Shown here: positions 18,748-29,912 of the stretch, in pieces | Numbering within the stretch: the first letter of the stretch is position 1 | Layout: every line of letters starts with the position of its first letter | Assembly: GCF_014529535.1 (NCBI RefSeq) | Contig: NW_023503307.1 | Span: 2,039,739 to 2,103,738 of the forward strand | DNA: 64,000 bases | Direction of reading: 5' to 3' | DNA from: Bradysia coprophila | Lineage: Eukaryota; Arthropoda; Insecta; Diptera; Sciaridae | Notes under the pieces: model-generated | What the model was told of the DNA's origin: nothing | Database searches by the model: none | Seen by the model: the letters and a program-made list of their open reading frames with translations, nothing else | Made by a program: the position numbers and the translations under genes

Positions 18748-21700
18748 CTGGAAAGATAAAAATATTTAAATTAGCCTCAAGTTATCACTGCATGAGAAAT
18801 GGAAAATTTGGTGAAACCTTATATTATAAGCTTATCAGTTGGGCTGCAAATTCATTTGCAATCGATATTCCTCTGAATCATAATGCTAATGTGTAACGAA
18901 TGTTGTAAACATAATATGATCGGTCTGATTATCCGGAATTTGGTTCTTTTAATAAATAAAGAAAATTCCAGAGTCGCATCTGCGTCACGATATTGTTTAT
19001 TTAAAATATTTGCAAACAATAAGCACAGATGGATATGGAAATATGTGATAGATCGGAACACCACTGAAACATCATTATAATCAAAATTAGTCAGGATAGT
19101 GTCATCTTTCACGAGAGACAAAAGAACCAGTTTCGGCTCATTAGTCACCAACCATTTTTTTCGCCTTTTTATTTTTACAACAAAGAAAAATCGTGCGATG
19201 ATTAAATGCACTCAAAACATATGCCAGAGAACATTCATGTGATTCGTTGTCAAAATGATTGGCAGCTGATTCACTGATTTAGCGGCTTTCAGATATTAAA
19301 ATTTTACCACTGCGTTTCGGTGGTGATAATCTTAATCTCAGACAACCAAAGTGTGAATGCGAACAGAATTTGATGCTATTTCTCTTGGTATGTAAATTCA
19401 TCATCAATGTTTATCAATGACCTTAACTGGTTATCTCCTATCACCGTACTAAGTCCGAGAATTAAATTACGTCTTACTGAGGTCTTCAGTAAATTCTTCA
19501 AAAAGAAATAAATAATGTTAGAAGGCCGGCTGGTCAATGATGGTTCTGACTATGCGTTGCATAATTTGTGCTTTCGAATACAAACATTTTAAATCATAAA
19601 TTCTTTTGTTCAAAGAGATAGCCGTTTCATATCGTCAATTTACAATATGGAGAAACCTGAATTTAGTTCATTTTTTGGACATTACATTGCCAAAAAACAC
19701 CTGCAACGAAAAAAGTTCCAGAGAACGAGAAGAAGGCTTAACGTTGAGTGTTTACAAAGTATAACAAAAATAAAACCGGATTGTTGCAAGAATATTTTGC
19801 AAAGTTATGAGTCATTACCGAGGTCAGTATAATGTCTTTACAAACAAAAAAAAAATGTTGTTGACGAGACCGAAGAACATTTGGAACGTATTATGCGGGC
19901 ATTTGCAATAACAAAAATTCAGCTAACTAATGACTACACTACAACACAAATTTGTTAAGAGTGTGTGTGGTGGTGTCAACTGAATGAGCATTATTATTGG
20001 AAACAATACATTTTTGGAGTACAATACAGACTCGACTTAGGATCGAATTGACTCATCAACTTATCTATATGCGTGATAGCGATTACTTTAGCATAACATC
20101 TATACTGTAGAAGGTTCAAAAATATTGCTAAGTACAACGTAATTTTGATAAGAGCACACGTTCGTTGGCTTCATTTAATAAATTACGCCGAACGAAATCA
20201 TTTACCTGCAAAACCGAACGTTTCAATTTTATTGGTGACGAAAAATGCTAGACTTAAGGTCATGGATGCATACCCTATACCTATTATATGCTCAGTGAAA
20301 TTTAGTTCATTTTTCTATTGTAGCTGAACAATGAATTGGGTTATCGTTCTGAACATTGGACAAGATAGACGCTTAACGATTTTTATTAAAATTTGCCTAC
20401 TCACCGTATTAAAATCGTTCTTTTTTCTTTATTAATCTAAACTAAACTAAGGAAATCACTTTAAAATCACTTGAGATGTTTACAAAAAAAAATTATATTA
20501 AAACGCAAACGTTGCCAACGACTGAAGTAGAGTCACTGATAGAATGGAAAAAGTTTTTATTTATAATTTCCTTTGTGGACATAACACACAAAAAAAGTTT
20601 TTTTTATAAACAGCGCATAATCATGTGATATTGTGACATTTTTTGACGTAACGTTTCGGCTTTTAGTCCGCTAGAGGCTATTTTTGGCGCAATATTTTGA
20701 AAATGAACAAATAGTTTTTCGGCGTTTTAGCAGAGTGGTTATTATAGCCATATAATCTACATATTAGAGTTGTTTTTTTCGGAAATATTGGACAATCGGA
20801 AATACAACTTTTCGGGAAACCATCTATTGGAGAAAACATAAATCGGCAAGATTTTTTTTCGACGATTCGACACATTTTGGCATTTCTGAAGACAAATTCA
20901 CCATTTCAGGTGATTTAACAAATCAGGCAATAATGATGACGATTGCAGAGAAAAAATGACAGAATCTGAATAAACACTGAGAAAAATCGTCAGTCTGAAG
21001 ACAAATTTTCAATTCTTTATGTTTCTGGACGTTTCTTCACACTTTGCCGATTTTTCTTTGCGATTTTCTATTTTTTTTGTCGGTTTGATTCTGGCGATTC
21101 TTCACTGTAATTGACTATAAAACCTGTTAAAACCAAGTGGACCGTTTGAACCGTAAGACTCATTATAGAGTTACATATTACGTAAAATACATTCTCTAAG
21201 TTTATAAGACAAAAATATCTCTTACAGCTCAGACCTCGCACAGCGTGGCTGAATGAAAGTTAAATCCAATAAAATCACTTTCGACGACAGTAGACGTCAG
21301 CGTAGTTGGTATTGTCTCGTTCGTCAAAGTTTAAGAATCCCGATTTTCAGAAAGTTCTTACAGCTGCTAATTCGTGGGGTATAGGGCCGGTGAATAGTAG
21401 TAACAGTAGAAAGGTAGCTCTTCCAATATTCACAGTTAGCCCTTTTTAAACACTCTTTGTGGAGAAGTTCAGAGTGGTCTCTATAACTTGGTAATACCAC
21501 GACAGAGTAAAGTTATTTTACTCTGCCGTGGTAATACCCGTGAGACTTAGTGACCCTAGACCCCTGATAATAATTTATCGTAGTCAGACTAAGTACTTTT
21601 GCTTTACTGGTAGTCTCAGCTTTCCAACGACACCACATTGGAAATAACTCACATTGGCAGTGCAAATCTCCTTAATAATTGAATAATGTCCAGCTACAGC

Positions 21701-22464
21701 GAAATTTTGAGCTTGACGTTCTAGAAACGTTGCATTTTGTTTGTGTACATTACATTATTGGCAATAAACAAATGTAAATCTTTTACAAGTACAAGCGAAA
21801 TTGTAAACGAATGACTCATAATATTGATAAAGCCTTCGATTTAGTCAACGTATGTAGAGATGTTTGTTATTCCCATATGATTTGTAGCATCTTAAACTTA
21901 CTGCTGCTTATTTGAGCCGGAGCTCCGAAGATGTTGTAGTGATATTCCAAAAAACTTTCAATGGAAAAACGTCCAGGGCAACAGTTTTGTTTAACTGTCC
22001 GTCGGAGCGTCGTGGCCATGGTTTCAAACAGATATCCACGTTTCGAACAATTAAGATCTTAAGCGGTGACTGACTCGATTTGACTCGCCCATCGGCAGGA
22101 CTTAATATTGAGAGTGATTTAATTAAATTTCACTAAGTTTGAATTGTTTAGTGAAATTTGGTGAAATTTAGTGAAATATTTCTCGATATAGGGCACTGTC
22201 CATTGGGGTGCGTTACTTCGACCAAGAATTGTTTAGCTGCAAGCGCTATAGGTATAACGAACGAATTTGTTCGGTTTATCAATTTTCTTTCGATGCTCTG
22301 GAATGAGTGCAACCAATACCTTTTTGTTTGGTAAAAATATTTTATGTTAAAAAGTGCACGCACCACTTGCACGTACAAATTTTCATAATAATCTAGGCGA
22401 ACATACAAAACGTAGAATTTAAATAACAGCTTCGGTAATATCTCAAGAACTTTCTGGCGACCAA
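18748..22464. other. Gene-poor interval; one unrecognised ORF
   Basis: Contains the upstream (non-coding exon and promoter) region of cathepsin L and otherwise little that can be read. A Lys/Arg-rich ORF at 19647-19832 (+, 61 codons, begins MEKPEFSSFFGHY) runs to a possible donor GAG|GTCAGT near 19821, but no partner exon was found, so it is not called as a gene. A hairpin lies at 21494-21533. Confidence 0.3.
21494..21533. repeat. Short hairpin
   Basis: TACCACGACAGAGTAAA and TTTACTCTGCCGTGGTA are inverted with one mismatch around a 6-nt centre. It may be the remnant of a palindromic element; nothing else marks it as a gene. Confidence 0.7.
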
Positions 22465-23031
22465 TCAATTAACCATTTGCAAATTCAACTCTTTTCCAAC
22501 AAATGTTACGACTGAGCTCAGAACTGCTTGCTGTATCGACGCACTACCCATTAACATTGGCAAGAGAATGGCAGCGTCAGTCACATCTAGATCCCGCACA
22601 GATGCCATAATGTGCTCCATTAATTTTTCCTTCTGTCGTGCAGTGAGATCGTTCCTGATAATTTCACTAACCGGTTTGAATTGCCCTGAAATACGAAATA
22701 GATGCAATGTTTCCAACAAAAAAGTGACGAGATGCCAAATTTATACCTTGAGACATTTTCCATGCGCTGATTCCTCCAACAGTGCCACCGACTGCCATAC
22801 CAACCGGACCGGCGACTAGTCCACCTGGAAAATTGATTGAGCGCAATTGTAAATATTTTGTCACGAATGTTCTTTAGATGGGAAGGAAGTGTCGAAATTT
22901 GAATTACCAACGAAACAGCTAGCACCACAAATCAATGCGCCCTTTGCACTTTGTTTAACAGTGACGCGCATATTCTGCTCCTGAGTTAATATAGCAATGG
23001 CATCGAAGAGTTCATTGGTGTTTAGAACCAT
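22465..23031 (-). CDS. C19orf12: C19orf12 homologue (Nazo-like)
   Basis: Small protein of mitochondria/ER and lipid-droplet contacts in vertebrates; mutated in the human neurodegeneration MPAN, and called Nazo in flies. Exons: 23031-22908, 22824-22747 and 22685-22465, total 423 nt, 140 residues (human ~141-152). The Gly-rich membrane hairpin spans ~34-60 (KGALICGASCFVGG, then GPVGMAVGGTVGG), with the conserved QFKPVSEI just after it. The C-terminal part keeps DVTDAAILLPMLMGS and a final hydrophobic-amphipathic helix. Both introns fall at Gly codons inside or next to the glycine-zipper, each in phase 1. Function is taken from the family; the sequence itself shows only the architecture. Confidence 0.92.
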
Positions 23032-24033
23032 CTTGGTAAATTGACGTGAAATTTGAGTTTTACTTGAACAAAACGAAGAAAAAACTTGACAAACGCAAGA
23101 TGAATGGGTCAACTCATTCTAATTCTAATGTCGTTATCTTGTTGATTACTCTAATGATGGTTCCGAATCTGTCATGTAGCAGTGTTGACAGCTAAAAAAT
23201 AAAACAAAACGAATGTCATGGATGCATATTATCAGGTCCGCATTGAGTGTATGAATAATTACTAAGAAACAAAAACGAAATTTTCGTGAACATTGAACAT
23301 TTTCATAGCTTAATACGCTGTTCATTGAACATTGTGAACTGATGTTTTCTTCGTCATTTTTTCAATGGTGAAATCCCTGTTTTTCATCCATGGGTGAACT
23401 GGTTCAGATAAAACAAATGACACAGCCTATTAGTCGGCCTCGAGTGACAAAATCTACACATCTAGCGTCCAGCATTTATCAGTCGGCGGCATGGGCGGCA
23501 TTAAGAACTATTTTTATTTTGACCGGGACGTAAAAACAAAAATCTGTAGAGCTTACAACCTTGCATACGATAATTTGTGAAGTTTTTCACGCTCCTAATA
23601 GTTTTTCTTAGTTAGAAGCGTTCCAGTAATTTGTTGTAAACCTTCAATTTCATTGTTAATGTTTCCAGCCATGGAGATGATCAAATTATGTTGACCGAAT
23701 GCAAGACAAAATCATAATTAAAAGAACAAACTGAGGGTTTTCGTTTAGCTTTTGGTCAGGACAGTGAGCGACAAAAGAACCAGCGACCAACGTTTTTGCA
23801 CTGGTAGCAAAATTCGTACTTTAGCCGGCGATACAACATCAAGGGATCGAACGATTTAAATTTATTCGTCCTCTGAAGTAAAATAGAGTTGGTTGCCGCC
23901 AGAGTAAATACGATACTGCTTTAGAAATACCCGAGAAACGTTCTCAGAGAAATGATACCAACAATGCTGTTAGCGTCTCTCTGTTTTGGTTCTGCAACAG
24001 CAGCGACGATTCTCGTATTTTCGTAACCCATAA
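23032..24033. other. Intergenic upstream of C19orf12
   Basis: Promoter side of the C19orf12 homologue. No other exon, RNA gene or clear repeat is recognised. Confidence 0.35.
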
Positions 24034-24556
24034 TATTCGTAACTTGACAGTTACGTGTATAAAATCCCATAAGAACTGTCAAGTTACGAATTCCAAAAAT
24101 TACGAACGAATGATAATTGAGGAGCAGATTCTCAAGAATTTAATAATTCGTAACTTAAAAGTTACGAATTGAGGTGGCAACTGTCAAGTTACGAATTCTT
24201 AAATTCACGATAATTGGCGCCCTGAGCGTAGATTCTACAAGGCTGTAAACTTTGGGAAGGTCACGCAGATCGCCATTTTATTAGATACGCTGGAACACAC
24301 CACTTCTGAAGATTTTGCATATACAAAAAAATTCACCACATCGTCACGGCGACGAGAATCGTCACAGGAGGTGAATTTTTGTATGAAATCCGCCATTTTA
24401 TCTAAACCTGTGGTGTGTTACCCGCGTATCTGTATCTGTGTGACCACCCCAAGTTTGCAGCCTTGGATTCTTATGCCTTTCTTAACTTTAAGAATTTGTA
24501 ACTTGACAGTTCTTGGGACAATGGGATTTTATACATGCAACTGTTAAGTTACAGAC
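24034..24556. mobile_element. Fold-back element split by a second MITE
   Basis: The left block (24034-24094) and the reverse complement of the right block (24490-24556) share CGTAACTTGACAGTT, TGTATAAAATCCCAT and AACTGTCAAGTTAC in the same order, giving ~60-bp ends that each contain smaller inverted copies of GTAACTTGACAGTT. More copies lie at 24147-24200. The centre is occupied by the MITE at 24238-24465. Confidence 0.7.
24238..24465. mobile_element. MITE of the AAGGCTGTA family, copy 1
   Basis: Ends CAAGGCTGTAAACTTTGGGA (left) and CCCCAAGTTTGCAGCCTTG (right) are inverted, and subterminal GGTCACGCAGATCGCC, ACACACC and CCGCGTATCTG are shared with the copy at 40299-40485. It is flanked by GATTCTA/GATTCTT, a probable 6-7-bp target duplication. 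Confidence 0.75.
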
Positions 24557-25151
24557 AGCATGAGAATCTACGCCCTGCATAGCAGCTTTGACAGGCTTCG
24601 ACACAGTGTATACAAATATATATACAATTGTATCCTCCCAGCCGATATTACCATGTTTTATACTTTGATTGTTTGACCACAGTCAAAAACCAGTTTGAAC
24701 TGAAAGATTAGAACAGGAATTATCTTGTCGAAAAAAGCCTGGATTACATACAGATTTTCATGTAACTTGTCACATTTCAGGTCAAGTTTGACATGATTAA
24801 TATGTACTCAAGTTTATGGTCATTCAAATCAGGTCAACATTGATCACATAAGGCTCAGGTCAAAATGTGTTCAGATTTTTCAGTTTTGGATATAATTTTT
24901 CTTTTTTTTTAATACAAAAATTCTGATTGAAGAAAAGCGAGAAAAGCCCTGACTACGTTTATGTTATCACAAAGTTGGTAGGCTTGTTCCAAAACGTCGT
25001 CTGCATTTTGCATTCGTGTCAAAACATAAATTGTGTGGTGTACAAATCCAAACGCAGATATAATTCAATTTTGATAAAAGATAGACGTATTAAACGATTC
25101 GTTTTTTTTCATAATTAAAAAAAGTTGCTAAGAAAAGATAAAGAGGTAAAA
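24557..25151. other. Intergenic upstream of DAP1
   Basis: AT-rich. A run near 24770-24850 repeats TCAGGTCAA and similar words loosely. It should contain the DAP1 promoter; no core element is convincing. Confidence 0.35.
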
Positions 25152-27587
25152 ATGGCCGATGAAGAAGCACAACTAAAAGCCGGGCATCCAGCAGCTGGTA
25201 ATTAATTGTTTACATTTGATAAATAAATTCTAAATATGCAGTAAATAGTCGATATGATGAAAGTGTGAAAGGCACGGCAAAAGATTTTGGTCATTAAGTG
25301 CGTAATAAAATGTTTTCGCTGCATTTTCTTTTGATCATTAAAGCATGGTTGATTATTCAATACAACGGTTTTATATACACTTTGTATTGTTCTTAATTGG
25401 AAATTTATCTTTTTACGAAAAAAAAAACTTTCCATTCGCTTGTCGACCTTACTATCTCAGCATTATTTTCGTTAGTTAACAGCACGTACACCATGGCGAA
25501 TCGTATTCTAAAACCATTTTTACGTATTCTAAAACCATCTCAAGACACATTTGATGACGAAAAATTGTGTCCGAGCACAATCATTCGTTTTCTGTGCTAT
25601 TTGAAATAAATCTTTGGTTGGTTGCAGTCAAAAGATTTTTTCCTTTGTCTCAACACTGTAAAATCTCGGCCTTGCTGAATGCATTACGTTGTATTTATTA
25701 TGATAAGGATAACGGCTCATTGATCAATTTAAAGCGTTTGGTCGTTTTAAATGGTGCAGTTAAATGAAAAACTCTATTTTTTACGGTCAATCCATAGTTA
25801 CCAGTTGCCACATTTGCGCAAATTGTTTCAATTCGAATTGTTATTATCAAATAGAATTATCAGCTGCAATAACAGACATCATCAGATAACATCGGAACTA
25901 TCTCAAAATTATTTGAGTGTTTTTCAACAAATGTTTTCATTCCGTACAGATTCCTACCACGTTGCCTATTATGTCGATGTCTAATTTTCCTCATTGTCAC
26001 CGAAATTTTTCGATAAGAAATTACATTGTCTTTGGCTATGTAATGGTATGTGCAAAGTATACATTTTTCTCCCAAATTTTCTTAGAAAATCGAGTGTCTA
26101 CCGGTTTCGTGCTAGACATTTCTGTTGTGGCAAATTTACGCTACCCTTCAAGCTGCAAATGTTAGTTTCATGTTAAGGTTGATAAACAGCTCGTCGTATT
26201 CGAACAAATTTTGAACAGCGAAAGACGAAAAACATACACACGATACACCTATGCTGTTGGACCATCGCACAAATGCGTAATAACTTAGTGAAAAACCACA
26301 CAAACATTCGCACACACGCACACTTGCAAATCGTTTGAAGTTGTTGTTTTCGCTTGTTGTAAACAAGTGAGTGTTGCACAACAGTTTATAATCGAAAATA
26401 ACGGTTGGTTAGGGAATATTAGAAATTAAAATTTTCTCACACGGGCAACGTTGGTAATTACCCGTTGGGTCATGACTTAGCTCAGTTTTAATTTTAATGA
26501 AAACGAACAATAAGTCCTGTGGGACATTACAGGAAATTTTTATTTATCAACGTGTCCATTCCGTGTCACTGTAGAAACACTAATCTCAATTTTGTAAAGT
26601 TCTGAACAAGTGTTCCCTTCTGTTGTTTGACAATAAGCTGCTGAGCATAAAATGCGATTTTTGTTTGTACATTTTGTCTGGTGTCAAATTAAATGAATTA
26701 AGAAGATTTACTGTTGTAAGACAAAGGGTGTACGCTCTACGTATGAGGTTCTTTTATTACGTACATGGCGGAGGTGTTCAACAGTGACATATACTTTCCG
26801 AATTATCAGATCCCACACAAATCCAAATATGTTTTGTATCTATAACGGGACATTCGTCATGATGTATCAAAATGAGTCAAATTATCCCACATGATATGAC
26901 GGTGTACGAATAATGTGCAGGAGGAAAATAAGTTTATTTTAAGTGGTCCCCATCCGACCACCCCGGAAAATATCTTATATCGTATTATTGATGAATGTTG
27001 ATTTGTTGCCAAGGAAATATTAATGATTTAGAGTACTGGGTAACGTATCGTCTACACATAACAGTCAGGGTACTGATTGACGTGTGTATATAAGAACAAC
27101 AATCGTAGCAAGACTTCGCAAGACTTTTTCCGAATTTTGTGGTATGAATGTTTATGCTACACTGTCATGTATAGCACCAGTTCATAGCAACTTTTATCTC
27201 AACCAATAATTTTTATCCAATCCCCTGTTTAATGTGCCAATCATGTTCTTATGTCAATTTCAATTTTTCATGTCAGTCAAAGCTGGTGGCATGCGAATAG
27301 TTCAACATAAAACACCGAACACGGAACGTCCAGCAAAGGATTTGGAAGATTGTACTGGACTAACTGTAGGTGTTGATATTTTCCTCGTATAATCGAAATG
27401 AAGCTTGAAATGTAATTGCCTTAAGGTACCACCAAACATAACGCCAAGTACGACAACTGTTAGTGGAGTGACTGTTAAGGGTGTTCACGACTATCCAACC
27501 GAAGCTGTGCAAGCGGCACACGCTCCGAAAGTTCCACAGAATGTACAACAGAAGCCAATGCATCATATTAACCAACCGCGAAAGTAG
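25152..27587 (+). CDS. DAP1: Death-associated protein 1 (DAP1) homologue
   Basis: Small, disordered, proline-rich cytoplasmic protein known in vertebrates as an mTOR-regulated brake on autophagy and a factor on dormant ribosomes. Exons: 25152-25197, 27277-27365 and 27426-27587, total 297 nt, 98 residues (human 102). Landmarks in order: KAGHPAAVKAGGMRIVQ across the first junction, a central VSGVTVKG, DYPTEAVQAAH, and the terminal HHINQPRK that ends the whole family. Intron 1 is 2,079 bp with donor GTAATT, and intron 2 only 60 bp with donor GTAGGT, chosen over a nearby GTGTTG because only it keeps the frame. The 46-nt first exon is easy to miss. AATAAA at 27997 is a candidate poly(A) signal. 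Confidence 0.93.
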
Positions 27588-29230
27588 ATTGTAAGAAGTG
27601 TTCGGCATTTTGATTTTTCTTTTTTTTTCCTGAAACTGCTCTATAAGATGTTCTTGAATTCAATTTCCTTATTTGTATCCCAGAGATTTTGATTATTATT
27701 TTTTTGATTTTCTTTCTACATTCAACTATGATATGAAAAACCAATGAAGATATTGTGCATTGTTAATGTACAAATAGCTGAGCTAAACAACGCGCTGGTC
27801 AATTAATCATACAATGATTCGCTAAGTTTTTTAATGAAGAAAAACAATTTAATTTTTTATTATAATATTTGAGCAAAACACAGTGGGTGGCGGTCATAAC
27901 TTTTTTTTAAATAATTTTTACTTTGAATCTTCAGTCACATTGCCATAAAATGAACTTTTTTTGTTGGATCAATTACAAATTGTTTTTTTGAGTACAATAA
28001 ATAAAGAGTAAGAATTTTGTTAAAACGACACCGACTTTTGGTTTTCTTTGACAAAAATGTAACATTGAAACCCAAACACAACCGAATACCCAATGCAGCG
28101 ATAACAATTATGTGGACGGTGTGCATAAAAACCGAGTTGTCAAGCTGATGCTATTCGATTTTATGGTACGGTGTAAAACTATACGTAACACATTCAAAGT
28201 TAGAAATTTTCAATTTAACATCACCAAGGGGACAAAGGCAACACATATTTTTGAGTTTAACCATTCGATTGATGTTTAAAGACGGAATTGGTTTAATGAA
28301 GTGTTAGTTTCCGTATGAGAGATTGGTTTTGTGTGTGTCCAGACCAACGTGTAATTTCTATGGACCTGACGCAGGTGAATCGATCATTCAGTTTTCTGGC
28401 TAGCATAATTGTGTCTGCGTGGTTAATATGCGCCGAATAGTGTGAGTAAGTTGATAAAAATTCTATGGACCGCGCTTGATATCTGAATGAATAATAATTG
28501 TTGGCTGTGAAAGAAGTAGCTGCAACGATAAAGGAAGTTTCGTTGGAGTTCGGAACAGGTCAAAAATTCAGGTCATTCGAAATGGATTCAATCAACTTAA
28601 TGACACTAAGACACAGTGTCCACTTTAAAAGAATAAATTCCCTAAAATTCCCTCATTTTTTAGACTTTCTGTTCACTAATTTATTTGTAACGCTTCACAT
28701 TGAAAAACCTTTAGGTGTTTTTGATCTTCTGTAATCTTGGAGAATATAAAGAAAATAAATCCCCTTAAAATAGGCCCTAATTTAATACGATCTGTAATTC
28801 GAAAATCATTCTAATTTCGTTCAATGTTTGTGCATTCCATTGTAATCAGATATTCACCACAGGCTAAACGCCTAAACAATGGAATTATCTTTCCAGTCAA
28901 CGCAAAATTGCTCGCGTGTTTTCGGTATAGGTCTCAGAAATGATGCGATGTAAAACATTTTGCATGTCCTGAATGTCACTTTCTCTTTCAAGCCATGCTT
29001 GTGCGAGCTTTCCCATTCCAATGACTGGTTACTCTTAATCAGAGCGGCATCTTCACCACAAACCTTATCGCATGAGATCGAGTTTGTACTTTATCTTCTA
29101 TGTATGACTGAAGAGCTTTTCCATGGTGTTACCATATTTGTAATAAAGATGGCACTCGGTGTCTGATGTAATTTACTCGTTTCGTTGATTCATTAACACT
29201 ACCTTAGCGGTAATCTTTTTTACTGCTATG
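27588..29230. other. 3' flank of DAP1 and gene-poor DNA
   Basis: The first ~420 nt are probably DAP1 3' UTR (AATAAATAAA near 27997-28006). The rest shows no recognised exon. A 26-bp word around 28898-28923 (CAACGCAAAATTGCTCG) recurs at ~57389-57417, pointing to a dispersed repeat. Confidence 0.35.
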
Positions 29231-29310
29231 TATGCGATTTCGAACCCGGGATCTTCCAACACAATAATTCAGTCCGTAGTCTAACATGTACTACACTATT
29301 GAGTCGACTT
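29231..29310 (-). repeat. tRNA-like sequence next to a retroelement tail
   Basis: The minus strand has an exact B-box core (CGGGTTCGAAATC) and, ~45 nt before it, an A-box-like AGTGTAGTACATG. A consistent acceptor stem is not formed. It lies 200 bp downstream (in minus-strand sense) of the retroelement ORF tail, so a tRNA-derived SINE or 3' part of an element fits better than a true tRNA gene. Confidence 0.45.
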
Positions 29311-29504
29311 CCGAGGTAATAGCTAACAAAAGTAATTTTTCCAGTGTGACATAGGTCACAAGTTTCAGGGTTGTTTCTTTACCGATACTTCAAATGTTGG
29401 TTTTTCTTTCTCGTTCTTAGCGACTACAAGCAAGAAACAAAAGGAATGAGTGTCTTTATTAACAAAGTTAATTGTAATCATTTTACATGTGTTGGTGTCA
29501 ATAT

Positions 29505-29873
29505 TTATAACTTAAAAATTTCGTCAAACTTGTTGCTTGTTGGGTGGGTACCTAAAATGCTGGCTGCGTTACCTTGTTGAATAGCCAAAGATAAACGGTT
29601 GTATAAAAATTGTTTTGCTCGAATGTCACCAGTTTCTTCAATTAACATTTTGCCAATTGAATCTACGAATTTTGTTTCCTTGCACCATGGGCCTAATGTT
29701 TCAAATGCTAGGCCAGCCAACAGGAAACCTGACGCTTTGAGTTTTGTATAATGACTGTGCTTCTGTTGGCATGCACGTTCAGCCGCTGAACCTGCTACCT
29801 TACTAGCAAGGTTTAGATATGATGCTGCCAAAGTGTCGACACAGGTGACGTGCGATTGTGACGCCATCTGGGC
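29505..29873 (-). pseudogene. C-terminal fragment of a retroelement polyprotein
   Basis: About 120 codons on the minus strand ending at a stop at 29505. The motif chain ETLGPWCKE, ETGDIRAKQFLYNRLSLAIQ, QQGNAASILGT is the pattern found at the extreme C terminus of reverse-transcriptase proteins of several invertebrate LINE-type retroelements, after the RT domain. The RT catalytic domain itself (YxDD) is absent, so only the 3' end was inserted or survives. This is expected for 5'-truncated LINE copies. No clear poly(A) tail or target duplication was found. Element family is uncertain. Confidence 0.6.
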
Positions 29874-29912
29874 GTTTACAAAACAAAACCAATATCTTAG
29901 ACTTGAAAGCAC

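Noticed and set aside
19647-19832. Lys/Arg-rich 61-codon ORF with a possible donor at its end
   Set aside because: No second exon, no recognised domain and no promoter; one isolated short ORF in AT-rich DNA is expected by chance.
29231-29310. Functional tRNA gene
   Set aside because: A good B-box core is present but the acceptor and anticodon stems do not pair, so it is listed as tRNA-derived only.
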